This document shows positions 1-7,490 of a stretch of DNA of 8,656 bases, piece after piece. The notes under the pieces were generated by a model. That model did not search any database. It had not been told where the DNA came from and saw nothing but the letters and a program-made list of their open reading frames with translations. Every line of letters starts with the position of its first letter. The first letter of the stretch is position 1. This DNA comes from Clostridiales bacterium (GTDB taxonomy: Bacteria > Bacillota > Clostridia > Lachnospirales > Lachnospiraceae): positions 1 through 8,656 of the forward strand of contig JAJQBM010000058.1 of the NCBI GenBank assembly GCA_021203285.1, given 5' to 3'. Made by a program: the position numbers and the translations under genes.

Positions 1-1
1 G

Positions 2-997
2 GAACACGTGGTAGGCAGCGGCCCGTATGTATGCACCGAGCTTGTACAGGATTCTTATCAGGTGTTTGAGCTGAGGGATGACTACTGGGGAACTTCCCAT
101 GGCTACACGATGACCATCGATAAGCTGACCTGCACACTTTACAACGATAACACGACCATGATGGCGGACTATGCAAACGGCTTGATCGATATCGCTTATA
201 GTCTGAATAATGATGATTATGATGCGGCGCTGGCGGGTGATTACGGCGATGTGTATACGGATGTCCTGTCAAACAATATGGTCGCATGGCTCGTGATGGA
301 CTATGACAACGGTTACACCGCAGATGCGGCTGTCCGGGAGGCGATCTGCTATGCTGTTGATGTTGACGCGATCGCGGATATCTGCTATGGCAGTATGGCA
401 ATTTATAACTCAGGGTTCCTTGCGGAGAATGAGCTTGGATACACCAGTGATTTCCAGTATGACTATGATCCCGACTATGCGAAGTCTGTGTTGGAGGAGG
501 CCGGATACTCGGATGGTGAGGTTACGCTGACCTACACCTACAAGAGTGCGGACAGTGTCCAGACGACGGTGGCGGAGATGGTGCAGTCCTACCTGAGCGA
601 GATCGGTATCACGGTTGAGCTGAATGGTCTGGATGAGACGACATACAGCACGACCGAGACGACAGAGGATTATACCAACCTTGCGTTCTGCTATATGTCA
701 AATTACACCACGGATGCGGGTATGACCCTGAATAACTGGTTGAGCACCGGCTCCAATACATGCATCAATCGAGGCGGTCTGTACGATGAGGTAATCAACA
801 ACGTTGGAAGCACAACCGACACAGAGACCAGAGAAGAGTATCTGTACGAGCTTCAGCAGCTGTGGTACGAAAACTGCGACATGGTTCCGCTGTTTGAGTA
901 TCCGATCGCTTATATGTATAATAAGGAAACAGTCCCTGAAGGCTACACCATTACCGTTTTCGGCGGAAGCCTGATCTACGGTCAGTTTGCGGAGTAA
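2..997 (+). CDS. Extracellular solute-binding protein, family 5 (Dpp/Opp-type), 5' truncated by window edge
   Basis: Substrate-binding component of the ABC importer encoded directly downstream; it would capture the substrate outside the membrane and hand it to the two permeases. The reading frame is open from the first bases of the window, so the signal peptide/lipobox and roughly the first 200 residues of a usual 500-600 residue protein lie outside; the GTG at position 8 is an internal valine, not a start. Family marks seen: a VGSGPY motif at the left edge (usual form VGTGPY), VREAICYAVDVDAIA (compare VRQALNYAIDRDAI) and YDPDYAKSVLEEAGY, all typical of SBP_bac_5. The protein is acidic and rich in Tyr, Asp and Thr, with seven Cys in the visible part. 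Substrates of this family include peptides, nickel, glycosides and other small molecules, so a peptide substrate is not proven. It ends with TAA at 995-997, 203 bases before the first permease. Confidence 0.93.
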   Translation, partial: EHVVGSGPYVCTELVQDSYQVFELRDDYWGTSHGYTMTIDKLTCTLYNDNTTMMADYANGLIDIAYSLNNDDYDAALAGDYGDVYTDVLSNNMVAWLVMDYDNGYTADAAVREAICYAVDVDAIADICYGSMAIYNSGFLAENELGYTSDFQYDYDPDYAKSVLEEAGYSDGEVTLTYTYKSADSVQTTVAEMVQSYLSEIGITVELNGLDETTYSTTETTEDYTNLAFCYMSNYTTDAGMTLNNWLSTGSNTCINRGGLYDEVINNVGSTTDTETREEYLYELQQLWYENCDMVPLFEYPIAYMYNKETVPEGYTITVFGGSLIYGQFAE

Positions 998-1008
998 TCT
1001 GAAAGTGA

Positions 1009-1050
1009 TGATCTGAATCGAAAACTTATGCTGCGAGATTCAGTCATTTT
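1009..1050 (+). terminator. Possible weak stem-loop terminator after the solute-binding protein gene
   Basis: CTGAATC (1013-1019) pairs with GATTCAG (1037-1043), and TGA (1009-1011) can add three pairs with TCA (1044-1046) across a one-base bulge. The stem is followed by only four T (1047-1050). The loop is long (about 17 bases) and the stem has few GC pairs, so it would be a leaky terminator at most. It could lower downstream transcription relative to the binding protein, a common arrangement in such operons. It may also have no function. Confidence 0.3.
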
Positions 1051-1065
1051 GGCTACCCTATAACA

Positions 1066-1120
1066 TCTGTCTGGACAAAGAATCCGGAGGCCGGCGACAG
1101 GCCTCCGGAGAACAGACAGA
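1066..1120 (+). promoter_or_regulatory. Strong two-part stem-loop between binding-protein and permease genes
   Basis: TCCGGAGGCC (1083-1092) pairs perfectly with GGCCTCCGGA (1100-1109) around a 7-base loop, giving a GC-rich 10-bp stem. An outer stem, TCTGTCTG (1066-1073) with CAGACAGA (1113-1120), encloses it, with an asymmetric internal loop. No T-tract follows, so it does not look like a classic intrinsic terminator. Comparable structures in other transporter operons protect the 3' end of the binding-protein mRNA and set a higher level for it than for the membrane parts; that role here is inference from position. Confidence 0.55.
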
Positions 1121-1187
1121 GCGATTTGTATCGATTTGTTTTATATGAGAGATAAGCATCTTTGTTCCGGGTAAAAGGGCAATGGAA

Positions 1188-1194
1188 AGAGGAG
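1188..1194 (+). promoter_or_regulatory. Ribosome binding site that decides the permease B start
   Basis: AGAGGAG lies six bases before the ATG at 1201. Another ATG at 1195 directly abuts it and the upstream TTG at 1162 has no comparable site, so 1201 is the preferred start. Confidence 0.6.
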
Positions 1195-1200
1195 ATGACT

Positions 1201-2217
1201 ATGTGGAGATATGTTGTAAAGAGAATTTTAATGATGATTCCCATCCTTTTGGTCGTGTTGATCCTGGTATTTGTGATTACTCATTATATGCCTGGAGACC
1301 CGGTCAGGGTGGTACTTGGTTCTAACTATACGGAAGAACAGTATATAGAGATGTCTCAGCAGATGGGACTGGATAAACCATTGATCGTTCAGTTTGGGAA
1401 CTATCTCTATGATCTGGTGTTTAATCACAGCTTCGGAGATTCCTATCTGACATCAAGGCCGGTCACGACGGAGCTGGCAGGCAGGATTCAGGTTTCCATA
1501 AGAATCGGGCTGTTGTCCTGCATTCTGACAACCTGTATTGCGATTCCGGTAGGAATTATTTCTGCAGTAAATAAAAACAGTATTTTAGATTATATTATTT
1601 CGACACTGTCGATCGTGATCGCGGCGCTGCCGAACTTCTGGGTCGCACTGATGTGTATCATCATCTTCTGCCTGAGACTCGGGTGGCTGCCGGCGACTGC
1701 AACGACCAGTTGGACAGGCTACATTCTTCCGGTGGTCTGTAACGGTACGATGGCTCTGGCAATCGTTACGCGCCAGACCCGCTCCAGTATGCTGGATGTG
1801 GTTCGGCAGGATTATATGCGGACCGCGCGGGCAAAGGGGCTTTCCTCCACGCAGACGGTGATCCGGCATGGATTGAAGAACGCGATGCTGCCGGTGCTTG
1901 CCACACTGGGCACCCAGTTCAGCATGATCGTCGGCGGTTCGGTGGTCATTGAGAATATCTTTTCTGTGCCGGGCATGGGAGGCAGGCTGGTCACTGCGAT
2001 CAACCAGAGAGATTGCACAGTCGTGCTTGCGATAGTTTTCATCATCAGCGCGTTTTCCATGTGCATTCTGCTTCTGGTGGATATCCTGTTCGGTCTGGTC
2101 GATCCGCGCGTTAAGGCGCAGTTTGCCGGTAAAGCGCGGCGGAAAAAGCCGAAAAAAGCGGTGGTAGTAGAGGAAACAGCAAACCAAAATATTGAGAGAA
2201 AGGAGGGACAGTCATGA
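1201..2217 (+). CDS. dppB: ABC transporter permease, DppB/OppB type
   Basis: First membrane subunit of the importer; forms half of the translocation channel. From ATG 1201 it has 338 residues, normal for the family. Visible features: an N-terminal membrane helix (about 9-29, after MWRYVVKRIL) followed by HYMPGDP, a hallmark of this permease type; hydrophobic segments near 100-122, 133-160, 175-190, 235-252 and 273-300; and the cytoplasmic EAA coupling loop at about 204-232 (DYMRTARAKG with GLKNAMLPV), which contacts an ATPase subunit. The usual VDPRV ends the conserved part. A lysine/arginine-rich tail (about 311-338) extends beyond it. The last bases overlap the next gene as ATGA (2214-2217), so translation is probably coupled. 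The gene symbol reflects family likeness only; the substrate could differ from dipeptides. Confidence 0.93.
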   Translation: MWRYVVKRILMMIPILLVVLILVFVITHYMPGDPVRVVLGSNYTEEQYIEMSQQMGLDKPLIVQFGNYLYDLVFNHSFGDSYLTSRPVTTELAGRIQVSIRIGLLSCILTTCIAIPVGIISAVNKNSILDYIISTLSIVIAALPNFWVALMCIIIFCLRLGWLPATATTSWTGYILPVVCNGTMALAIVTRQTRSSMLDVVRQDYMRTARAKGLSSTQTVIRHGLKNAMLPVLATLGTQFSMIVGGSVVIENIFSVPGMGGRLVTAINQRDCTVVLAIVFIISAFSMCILLLVDILFGLVDPRVKAQFAGKARRKKPKKAVVVEETANQNIERKEGQS

Positions 2218-3104
2218 AGAAGTCGACACAAAATCCTTCAAACGAGACACAGACATTAAAAGCCCGCAGCCAGTGGAGCGATGTGTTTTATCGTTTCAAA
2301 CAGCGCAAGGTCGCGGTGGCAGGGCTGATTATCATTCTTGTCATTGTTGTGCTTGCCATCTTTGCCCCGTTGATTGCCCCTTATGATTATACATTGATGG
2401 ACACGAAGAATACCCTGCAGATGCCGAGCCTTCAGCATATCTTCGGCACGGATAAGCTGGGAAGGGATATCTTCAGCCGGGTGCTTTTCGGGGCGCGCAC
2501 TTCCCTGTTGGTGTCATTGCTCGGATGTTTTATCAGCGCGTTTATCGGCGGCGTGATGGGTGCGCTGGCCGGTTATTATGGAAAATGGGTTGATATCGGA
2601 CTGATGCGTATCGTAGATGTTCTGGTCCCCATACCGGGTGTGCTGTTGGCGGTTTGTATCTCCGCTCTTCTGGGATCCGGAATCTGGCAGACGGCGCTTG
2701 CGGTCGCCATAGGCGGCATCGCCTCTAATGCGCTCCTGCTTCGCTCAACGGTCTTCGGCATTCGGGATCAGGAATACATTGAAGCGGCGAAAACATACGG
2801 CGCCTCCGATCTTCGTATTATCCTGACGCATGTGCTTCCGAACTGTATGGCGCCCATGATCGTGAATGTGACGCTGTCGCTCGGCGCGAATATCCTGTTG
2901 ATCTCCGGTTTGAGCTTTATCGGTCTGGGTGTTCAGCCGCCTCTGGTGGAATGGGGGCAGATGCTCAACGAGGGCAAGGAAGTGATCCGTCAGTTCTGGC
3001 CCATGGTTGTGTTCCCGGGCGGAGCGATTGCCGTCTCGATGTTGGCGTTCAATCTGTTTGGTGACGGTCTGCGCGACGCACTTGATCCGAAACAGAAGCA
3101 GTGA
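2214..3104 (+). CDS. dppC: ABC transporter permease, DppC/OppC type
   Basis: Second membrane subunit of the importer, pairing with the DppB-like protein. It has 296 residues, a usual length. AAGGAGGG (2200-2207) stands six bases before the ATG, which overlaps the previous stop codon. Features in order: the OppC_N region (FYRFKQRKVAVAGL, about 25-38) leading into the first membrane helix (37-55); the hallmark FGTDKLGRDIFSR at 77-89; membrane segments near 95-122, 131-152 and 156-175; the EAA loop EYIEAAKTYGASD (188-200) continuing to HVLPN (206-210); LSFIGLGVQPP (233-243); and the closing NLFGDGLRDALDP (280-292). All key motifs are intact and nothing suggests decay. It is followed after 12 bases by the first ATPase. 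Confidence 0.94.
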   Translation: MKKSTQNPSNETQTLKARSQWSDVFYRFKQRKVAVAGLIIILVIVVLAIFAPLIAPYDYTLMDTKNTLQMPSLQHIFGTDKLGRDIFSRVLFGARTSLLVSLLGCFISAFIGGVMGALAGYYGKWVDIGLMRIVDVLVPIPGVLLAVCISALLGSGIWQTALAVAIGGIASNALLLRSTVFGIRDQEYIEAAKTYGASDLRIILTHVLPNCMAPMIVNVTLSLGANILLISGLSFIGLGVQPPLVEWGQMLNEGKEVIRQFWPMVVFPGGAIAVSMLAFNLFGDGLRDALDPKQKQ

Positions 3105-3109
3105 GGAGG
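3104..3109 (+). promoter_or_regulatory. Ribosome binding site overlapping the DppC stop codon
   Basis: AGGAGG begins on the last base of the DppC stop codon. It is seven bases from the ATG at 3117 but only four from the in-frame GTG at 3114, so ATG 3117 is preferred. That start also gives MSNLLEIK, the same first eight residues as the next ATPase. Confidence 0.6.
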
Positions 3110-3116
3110 ATAAGTG

Positions 3117-4094
3117 ATGAGTAATTTGCTGGAAATTAAGGATTTGACGATTGATTTTGATACTACCTCCGGCGTTTCCCATGCGGTAAGCCACTTAGAT
3201 CTCACAATTCAGGAGGGACATTCTGTGGGTCTGGTGGGCGAGACCGGAGCCGGAAAGACAACTACTGCACTTGGCATTCTCCACCTTGTGGATGAACCTG
3301 CAGGACGATATGTGTCCGGCGAGATCATTTATCAGGGCGAGGATTTGCTGAAAAAGACAGACGCAGAGCTCCAGAAGGTTCGCGGACAGGAGATCGCGAT
3401 GATCTTTCAGGATCCCATGACCTCCCTGAATCCGGTTATGCGGGTGGAGGATCAGATCGCTGAGAATATCCGCATTCATGAAAAATGTTCCAAGGTGGAG
3501 GCAGCGGCGAAGACAGCGGATATATTGGAGATGGTGGGAATCCCGGCATCCCGCGGCATAGAGTATCCGCATCAGTTTTCAGGCGGAATGAAGCAGCGCG
3601 TGGTGATCGCCATGGCGCTGGCGTGTTACCCGAAACTTTTGCTGGCGGATGAGCCGACCACGGCGCTGGATGTGACGATCCAGTCGCAGGTGCTGGATAT
3701 GATCTGCGATCTGAGGGACAAGCTTGGAACCTCTATGCTGCTGATCACCCACGATCTCGGGATCGTGGCGGAGACCTGCGATGATGTGGCGATCATGTAC
3801 GCGGGCGAGATCATTGAGAGCGGAAGCCTGCAGCAGATTTTTAAAGATTACAGACACCCATACACGGAAGGATTGTTCCATTCAATTCCTACATTGACAA
3901 AGAAGGTGAAGCGGCTGCAGCCCATACCGGGACTGATGCCGGATCCGATCAACCTGCCGGAAGGCTGCCATTTCTTACCCCGTTGCCCGTATGCCACAGA
4001 GGCATGCAAGAAGGAGCATCCGGGGATGACGGAAGTAGAGAGCGATCATTTTGTCAGATGCATCAGATGTCAGGAGGCTGTAAAGCATGTCTAA
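3117..4094 (+). CDS. dppD: ABC transporter ATPase, DppD/OppD type
   Basis: One of two ATPases that power the importer on the cytoplasmic side; 325 residues from ATG 3117. All nucleotide-binding motifs are present: Walker A GETGAGKTT (41-49), Q-loop Q98 in IFQDP, signature FSGGMKQR (154-161), Walker B LLLADEP (174-180) with catalytic E179, D-loop with ALD, and switch H212 in LITHD. The C-terminal oligopeptide-transporter domain carries four spaced cysteines, C284, C290, C297 and C315 (GCHFLPRCPYATEAC, then RC). In characterised DppD proteins such cysteines bind an iron-sulfur cluster, so one is plausible here. The Walker A has T and A where many relatives have S. It overlaps the next gene by eight bases, and the site for that gene lies within this coding region. 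Confidence 0.94.
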   Translation: MSNLLEIKDLTIDFDTTSGVSHAVSHLDLTIQEGHSVGLVGETGAGKTTTALGILHLVDEPAGRYVSGEIIYQGEDLLKKTDAELQKVRGQEIAMIFQDPMTSLNPVMRVEDQIAENIRIHEKCSKVEAAAKTADILEMVGIPASRGIEYPHQFSGGMKQRVVIAMALACYPKLLLADEPTTALDVTIQSQVLDMICDLRDKLGTSMLLITHDLGIVAETCDDVAIMYAGEIIESGSLQQIFKDYRHPYTEGLFHSIPTLTKKVKRLQPIPGLMPDPINLPEGCHFLPRCPYATEACKKEHPGMTEVESDHFVRCIRCQEAVKHV

Positions 4095-5049
4095 TTTACT
4101 GGAGATAAAAAACCTGAAAAAGTATTTTGATACACCCGGAGGAATGCTTCATGCCGTAGATGATGTAAGCTTTACGATGAAAAAGGGAACCGTGTTGGGC
4201 GTTGTGGGCGAGTCCGGGTGCGGGAAGTCCACACTCGGCAGGACGATTCTGGGGATTTTGCCGGCGACCGGCGGACAGGTGATCTATAATGGCGAGGATA
4301 TCACGAAGATAAAAGGGAAAAAGCGCAGACCGCTGCAGCAGAAGATGCAGATGATCTATCAGGATCCCTACTCCTCTCTTGATCCCCGGATGAATGTTTA
4401 CGATTTGATCGCGGATCCGCTGAAAGCCAATAAGCTGTGTAAATCAAAGGAAGAAATGGGTCAGCGTGTCAGAGAACTGATGGAGCTGGTCGGACTGGCT
4501 CCGCGATTGATATATTCTTATCCTCATGAATTGGACGGCGGCCGCAGACAGCGGATCGGGATCGCGAGAGCGCTGGCTCTTGATCCGGAGTTCATTGTCT
4601 GCGATGAGCCGGTGTCCGCTCTGGATGTCTCCATCCAGGCACAGATTTTAAATCTGCTGCAGGATCTGCAGGAGGAGCACGAACTGACCTATATCTTTGT
4701 CACGCATGATCTCTCTGTTGTGAAGCATATCTCCAATGATATTCTTGTGATGTACATGGGATGCATGGCGGAGAAATGCGAGTCGGATGAATTGTTTGAT
4801 TATCCGCTTCATCCGTACACGAAGGCGTTGCTGTCGGCGATCCCGATTCCGGATCTTGATGTAAAAAAAGAGAGGATTCCGATCAAGGGAGAGATTTCTT
4901 CACCGATCGAGCCGAAGCCCGGATGTCGGTTCGCGCCGCGCTGTGCTTACGCAACGGATGAGTGTCATCGGATTACGCCGGAGATGGAGGAGATACGGCC
5001 GGAACATTTTGTGTCCTGCCACCATGTAAAAGAAATCAATGAATTATAA
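4087..5049 (+). CDS. dppF: ABC transporter ATPase, DppF/OppF type
   Basis: Second ATPase of the importer, 320 residues, expected to form a heterodimer with the DppD-like protein. AGGAGG (4072-4077) lies nine bases before the ATG. Motifs: Walker A GESGCGKST (41-49), Q-loop Q92 in IYQDPYSSLDP, signature LDGGRRQR (149-156), Walker B FIVCDEP (169-175) with E174, D-loop SALD, and switch H207 in FVTHD. The signature has Asp where the textbook motif has Ser; to my knowledge this DGGRRQR form occurs in other Firmicute relatives, so I do not read it as damage. The C-terminal domain has cysteines C280, C286, C293 and C311, with exactly the same spacing as in the DppD-like partner. No terminator is seen between this gene and the SnoaL-like array that follows. 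Confidence 0.93.
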   Translation: MSNLLEIKNLKKYFDTPGGMLHAVDDVSFTMKKGTVLGVVGESGCGKSTLGRTILGILPATGGQVIYNGEDITKIKGKKRRPLQQKMQMIYQDPYSSLDPRMNVYDLIADPLKANKLCKSKEEMGQRVRELMELVGLAPRLIYSYPHELDGGRRQRIGIARALALDPEFIVCDEPVSALDVSIQAQILNLLQDLQEEHELTYIFVTHDLSVVKHISNDILVMYMGCMAEKCESDELFDYPLHPYTKALLSAIPIPDLDVKKERIPIKGEISSPIEPKPGCRFAPRCAYATDECHRITPEMEEIRPEHFVSCHHVKEINEL

Positions 5050-5067
5050 ATAATATGAGTGAAAGTC

Positions 5068-5072
5068 AGGAG
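5068..5072 (+). promoter_or_regulatory. Ribosome binding site that decides the start of SnoaL-like gene A
   Basis: AGGAG lies six bases before ATG 5079. The in-frame ATG at 5055 has only AT-rich sequence before it and no such site, so the shorter form is preferred. The stretch 5050-5078 shows no terminator or convincing promoter. Confidence 0.55.
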
Positions 5073-5078
5073 ATTGTT

Positions 5079-5834
5079 ATGTCAGGACAGATATTTTCAA
5101 CAGAGGAACTGGTCGGCCGCTGGGAAGACCAGAGAGACTGCAAAAATATCCTTGGGCGGTATATCAATGCGGTTATGCTGAACCGGGATTTGGCGGCATT
5201 TGACTGCTTCTGGAGCAAGGAGAGGGAGGATATTTCTCTGGGCTTAAACGATGGTTTTTACCGGGGGCAGGCTGCGGTAAAGGCATTTTATGATCGTCTT
5301 TTTGAGCGCGACCGGTTGGTAGGACAACTGCTTCAGGAACAGCTGCCGGACGAGCTGGCGGAGAAGTCCGAACAGGATCTCTACGGCACAGGGGAAATGA
5401 GATTTTTGCCTTCCAGCTCCTGTGTCATCGAGGTGGCGGAGGATGCGCAGACGGCGAAGGGGATCTGGACGCTTCTGGGATCCAGCGACAGGGTGATGCC
5501 GGAAGGACCGGCTTCCTATTGGACATGGGGATATTATTGCGTGGATTTTATCCGCGAGGGTGTGGATTGGAAAATCTGGCATATGATGTATCTCTGGGAT
5601 ATCAACCATCTGAGCGGACAGAACTGGGCAAAGCCGGAGCGGCCGCTCCCTGTTCTGGAGGGATTTGAGGCGCTGGCGGATTGTAAATTCCCGGAGATGA
5701 CCGAGCAGGTTTGCATGCGGGAACCGTATCACGCAATGCGGCGCTTCACCAGAACGCCGAGAGTGCCGGAGCCTTATCGGACATTTTCGGAGACCTTCAG
5801 TTACGGCGAAAAGGAGGGTGCGTGCTATGTGTGA
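5079..5834 (+). CDS. SnoaL/NTF2-like protein, type A (first of five paralogues)
   Basis: A 251-residue protein with no signal peptide or membrane segment, so probably cytoplasmic. It resembles the SnoaL_4 group of the NTF2-like fold: N-terminal helices ending in an ILGRYINAV-like element (24-32), then beta strands with IEVAEDAQTAKGIW (117-130) and GYYCVDFIREG followed by WKIWH (164-168). After the fold there is a tail of about 80 residues, not part of the usual domain, ending in PYRTFSETFSYG (232-243). Members of this fold act as cyclases, dehydratases or isomerases on cyclic substrates, or only bind ligands. Here the Asp expected five residues after Tyr28 is Met33, and the usual pocket His is Leu110, so classical dehydratase chemistry is doubtful. 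It follows the importer by 29 bases and overlaps gene B by eight. The exact function is unknown. Confidence 0.85.
   Translation: MSGQIFSTEELVGRWEDQRDCKNILGRYINAVMLNRDLAAFDCFWSKEREDISLGLNDGFYRGQAAVKAFYDRLFERDRLVGQLLQEQLPDELAEKSEQDLYGTGEMRFLPSSSCVIEVAEDAQTAKGIWTLLGSSDRVMPEGPASYWTWGYYCVDFIREGVDWKIWHMMYLWDINHLSGQNWAKPERPLPVLEGFEALADCKFPEMTEQVCMREPYHAMRRFTRTPRVPEPYRTFSETFSYGEKEGACYV
5812..5817 (+). promoter_or_regulatory. Ribosome binding site for SnoaL-like gene B, inside gene A
   Basis: AGGAGG within the end of gene A stands nine bases before ATG 5827; the in-frame GTG at 5818 directly abuts it and is less likely. Because the site and start lie inside gene A, the two proteins are probably made in a coupled manner. 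Confidence 0.6.
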
Positions 5835-6624
5835 TCAGAAGCAGGTATATACAGATGACGAACTGATCGGCCGTGTATGGGATATTGAGGAGATTAAAAA
5901 TCTGACTTCCCGGCGCGTATATTATGTCGCAAATGATATGAGACGGGAGGAATTGGAAGACCTCTGGGTGCAGGAGCCGGAGCATCGCGCTACGTCCAGC
6001 TTTGGCCAGAACTGGGGCTACTATGTCGGCATGGATCGTATCGCGGAGTTTTATGTCGGCAATCATGAGAAACGCCGGCAGGCGAAGCTGGACGAGATCT
6101 GTGCGAAGCATTCGGAGATTGAAAAAACAGAGGAGAATATCGGTCTGGGCTGCATGCGGCTAAACCCCATCACCACCCCGCAGATTGAATTGGCGGGGGA
6201 CGGTCAGACCGCCCGTGCCATGTGGTTTAATACCGGTATGATGGCGGAACTGGATGAGGATCTGGAGCCGGTGTCCAACTGGGTTTTTGAAAAGATGGGC
6301 GTCGATTACATGAAAGAGGGCGGAAAGTGGAAAATCTGGCATCTCTTCCTCTCTCTGGAGCATTTCAGCGGTTCCGGTGTCAATCCGGATGACACACCGT
6401 TGGAACCCGCACTGCCGGAGAAGCCTTATCAGGAGGAGTTCGGGACGCCGGATATCGCGTTCCTAGCTCACAATGTCCGCTATAACTGGTGGGACAATTA
6501 TCCGGATGAGCCAAAGCCGTATCAGACCTTCTCCGTGAAGGACAGCTATGCGCCGGAGGGGCATCCTGCCATGCAGAGTGATGAGACGATGAAGCTGTGG
6601 AACCGCGGGCTGTTAAAGTGGTAG
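5827..6624 (+). CDS. SnoaL/NTF2-like protein, type B
   Basis: A 265-residue soluble protein of the SnoaL_4 type. The helix WDIEEIKNL (18-26) leads to VYYVANDMRREEL (31-43). Y32 and D37 have the same five-residue spacing as the catalytic Tyr30/Asp35 of bile-acid 7-alpha-dehydratase BaiE as I recall it. Next come the distinctive SFGQNWGYYVGMD (58-70), an extended middle helix region, IELAGDGQTARAMW (120-133), and the strand YMKEGGKWKIWH (161-172). The usual pocket His is Asn113. A long tail follows, with PYQTFSVKDSYAPEG (231-245) and a basic/Trp end. The alignment to B' is gapless over residues 1-140, with about 66 identical positions by hand count. It ends at a TAG; gene C follows 16 bases later. 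The enzyme activity and substrate are not known; a dehydratase or isomerase is a guess from the fold. Confidence 0.86.
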   Translation: MCDQKQVYTDDELIGRVWDIEEIKNLTSRRVYYVANDMRREELEDLWVQEPEHRATSSFGQNWGYYVGMDRIAEFYVGNHEKRRQAKLDEICAKHSEIEKTEENIGLGCMRLNPITTPQIELAGDGQTARAMWFNTGMMAELDEDLEPVSNWVFEKMGVDYMKEGGKWKIWHLFLSLEHFSGSGVNPDDTPLEPALPEKPYQEEFGTPDIAFLAHNVRYNWWDNYPDEPKPYQTFSVKDSYAPEGHPAMQSDETMKLWNRGLLKW

Positions 6625-6640
6625 AGAGGAGGCAGACAGA

Positions 6641-7426
6641 ATGATTCGGAAAAATGATCATCTTCCGCTCTCCCGGCGTATCGCCAATGCGGCGGGCAGC
6701 CAGGAGTGTGAGAAAGTGAAAGCGATCCATACCTATGTCCATGCGCGGGCGATGAATGTGATCGAGATGCAGACGATCTGGTCTGAGCGTCCGGATATCA
6801 CATGGGGACATTCTACCGGCCGGATGGAAGGCTGGGATGATGTTTGGATGGGCACGGTCACGACCTATGATAACAAATGCTATGAGCGGTATATGAAGAT
6901 CTGGCCGCAGTTTCCCGATGCGGGCGGAAAGGATCCCAGATGCTTTTATGAGGTGTCGCTGCACTGCCTGACCTCGGAGGTGATCGAGGTCGCGGATGAC
7001 GGGCAAACGGCAACCAGTCTCTTTGCCACCCCCGGATTTTTGTATACGGTGCTGGGGGAGAATGGGAAGCGTTATTGCCGGATTATCTGGGAGCGGTACG
7101 GAACCGATTATGTGAAGGAAAACGGGAAGTGGGTGCTTCTCCATGAACAGGTTTGCCCGGATTTCTTTATCTTCGCGGATAATGTCAACGCTTTCCGCGG
7201 AACATATCTGGGCTTCAAGGATAAAGAGAATTACAGTTATTACAATCATTATGATCCGACCCCGTTTACGCTTCGGGAGCCGATGCACCACGACCATACG
7301 CCGATCCGGCCTGCAGAGGACACGGTTCCGGCTCCGGTGCCCCACGAGACCCTGCCGGAGCAGAATATGGGTACGATCCTGCCTGCCGAGCGGCGGCCAA
7401 AGAGAACTGCGCCCATGGGCTACTGA
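6641..7426 (+). CDS. SnoaL/NTF2-like protein, type C (divergent member)
   Basis: A 261-residue protein; AGGAGG (6627-6632) lies eight bases before the ATG. It belongs to the same fold group, shown by VIEVADDGQTATSLF (114-128) and YGTDYVKENGKWVLLH (153-168), but it differs from A and B elsewhere and has no duplicate in the window. An N-terminal helix, CEKVKAIHTYVHARAMNVIE (23-42), replaces the usual one: it has Tyr32 but Ala at the position of the expected Asp. His108 sits at the spacing typical of the SnoaL_4 pocket His (HCLTSEVIEV). The tail is long and rich in Pro and His (HHDHTPIRP near 216-224) and lacks the Tyr-x-Thr-Phe-Ser element of the others. The gap to the next gene holds an irregular start region. 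Function is unknown; it may be a partner subunit or an enzyme for a different step. Confidence 0.83.
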   Translation: MIRKNDHLPLSRRIANAAGSQECEKVKAIHTYVHARAMNVIEMQTIWSERPDITWGHSTGRMEGWDDVWMGTVTTYDNKCYERYMKIWPQFPDAGGKDPRCFYEVSLHCLTSEVIEVADDGQTATSLFATPGFLYTVLGENGKRYCRIIWERYGTDYVKENGKWVLLHEQVCPDFFIFADNVNAFRGTYLGFKDKENYSYYNHYDPTPFTLREPMHHDHTPIRPAEDTVPAPVPHETLPEQNMGTILPAERRPKRTAPMGY

Positions 7427-7490
7427 GTTATGGGCAGAACTTAGGACAGGAGAATGATTTAAACGCTATGAGAAAAGCGCAGAGCAGCTG

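Noticed and set aside
1059..1064. TATAAC as a -10 promoter box for permease B
   Set aside because: No acceptable -35 element lies about 17 bases upstream and the box sits within the stem-loop region; the evidence is too weak for a promoter call.
1585..2187. Minus-strand open frames opposite permease B
   Set aside because: Antisense to a clear DppB-type permease with intact motifs; no family features and a His/Arg-rich composition typical of shadow frames.
4531..4554. DppF-like signature with Asp in place of Ser (LDGGRRQR) as a sign of an inactive ATPase
   Set aside because: All other catalytic motifs are intact, and as far as I know this variant occurs in other Firmicute OppF/DppF-type proteins, so it is a subgroup trait rather than a defect.
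6380..7345. Long minus-strand open frame (321 codons) opposite gene C and the end of gene B
   Set aside because: It lies wholly antisense to well-supported SnoaL-like genes, its product is rich in Arg, His and Pro with no recognisable motif, and it has no convincing ribosome binding site; it is a shadow of the GC-rich codon pattern.
7143..7457. Alternative + strand frame overlapping the end of gene C
   Set aside because: It overlaps the well-supported C reading frame, its product is Arg-rich without family likeness, and gene C's frame continues with its conserved fold and tail to TGA at 7424.
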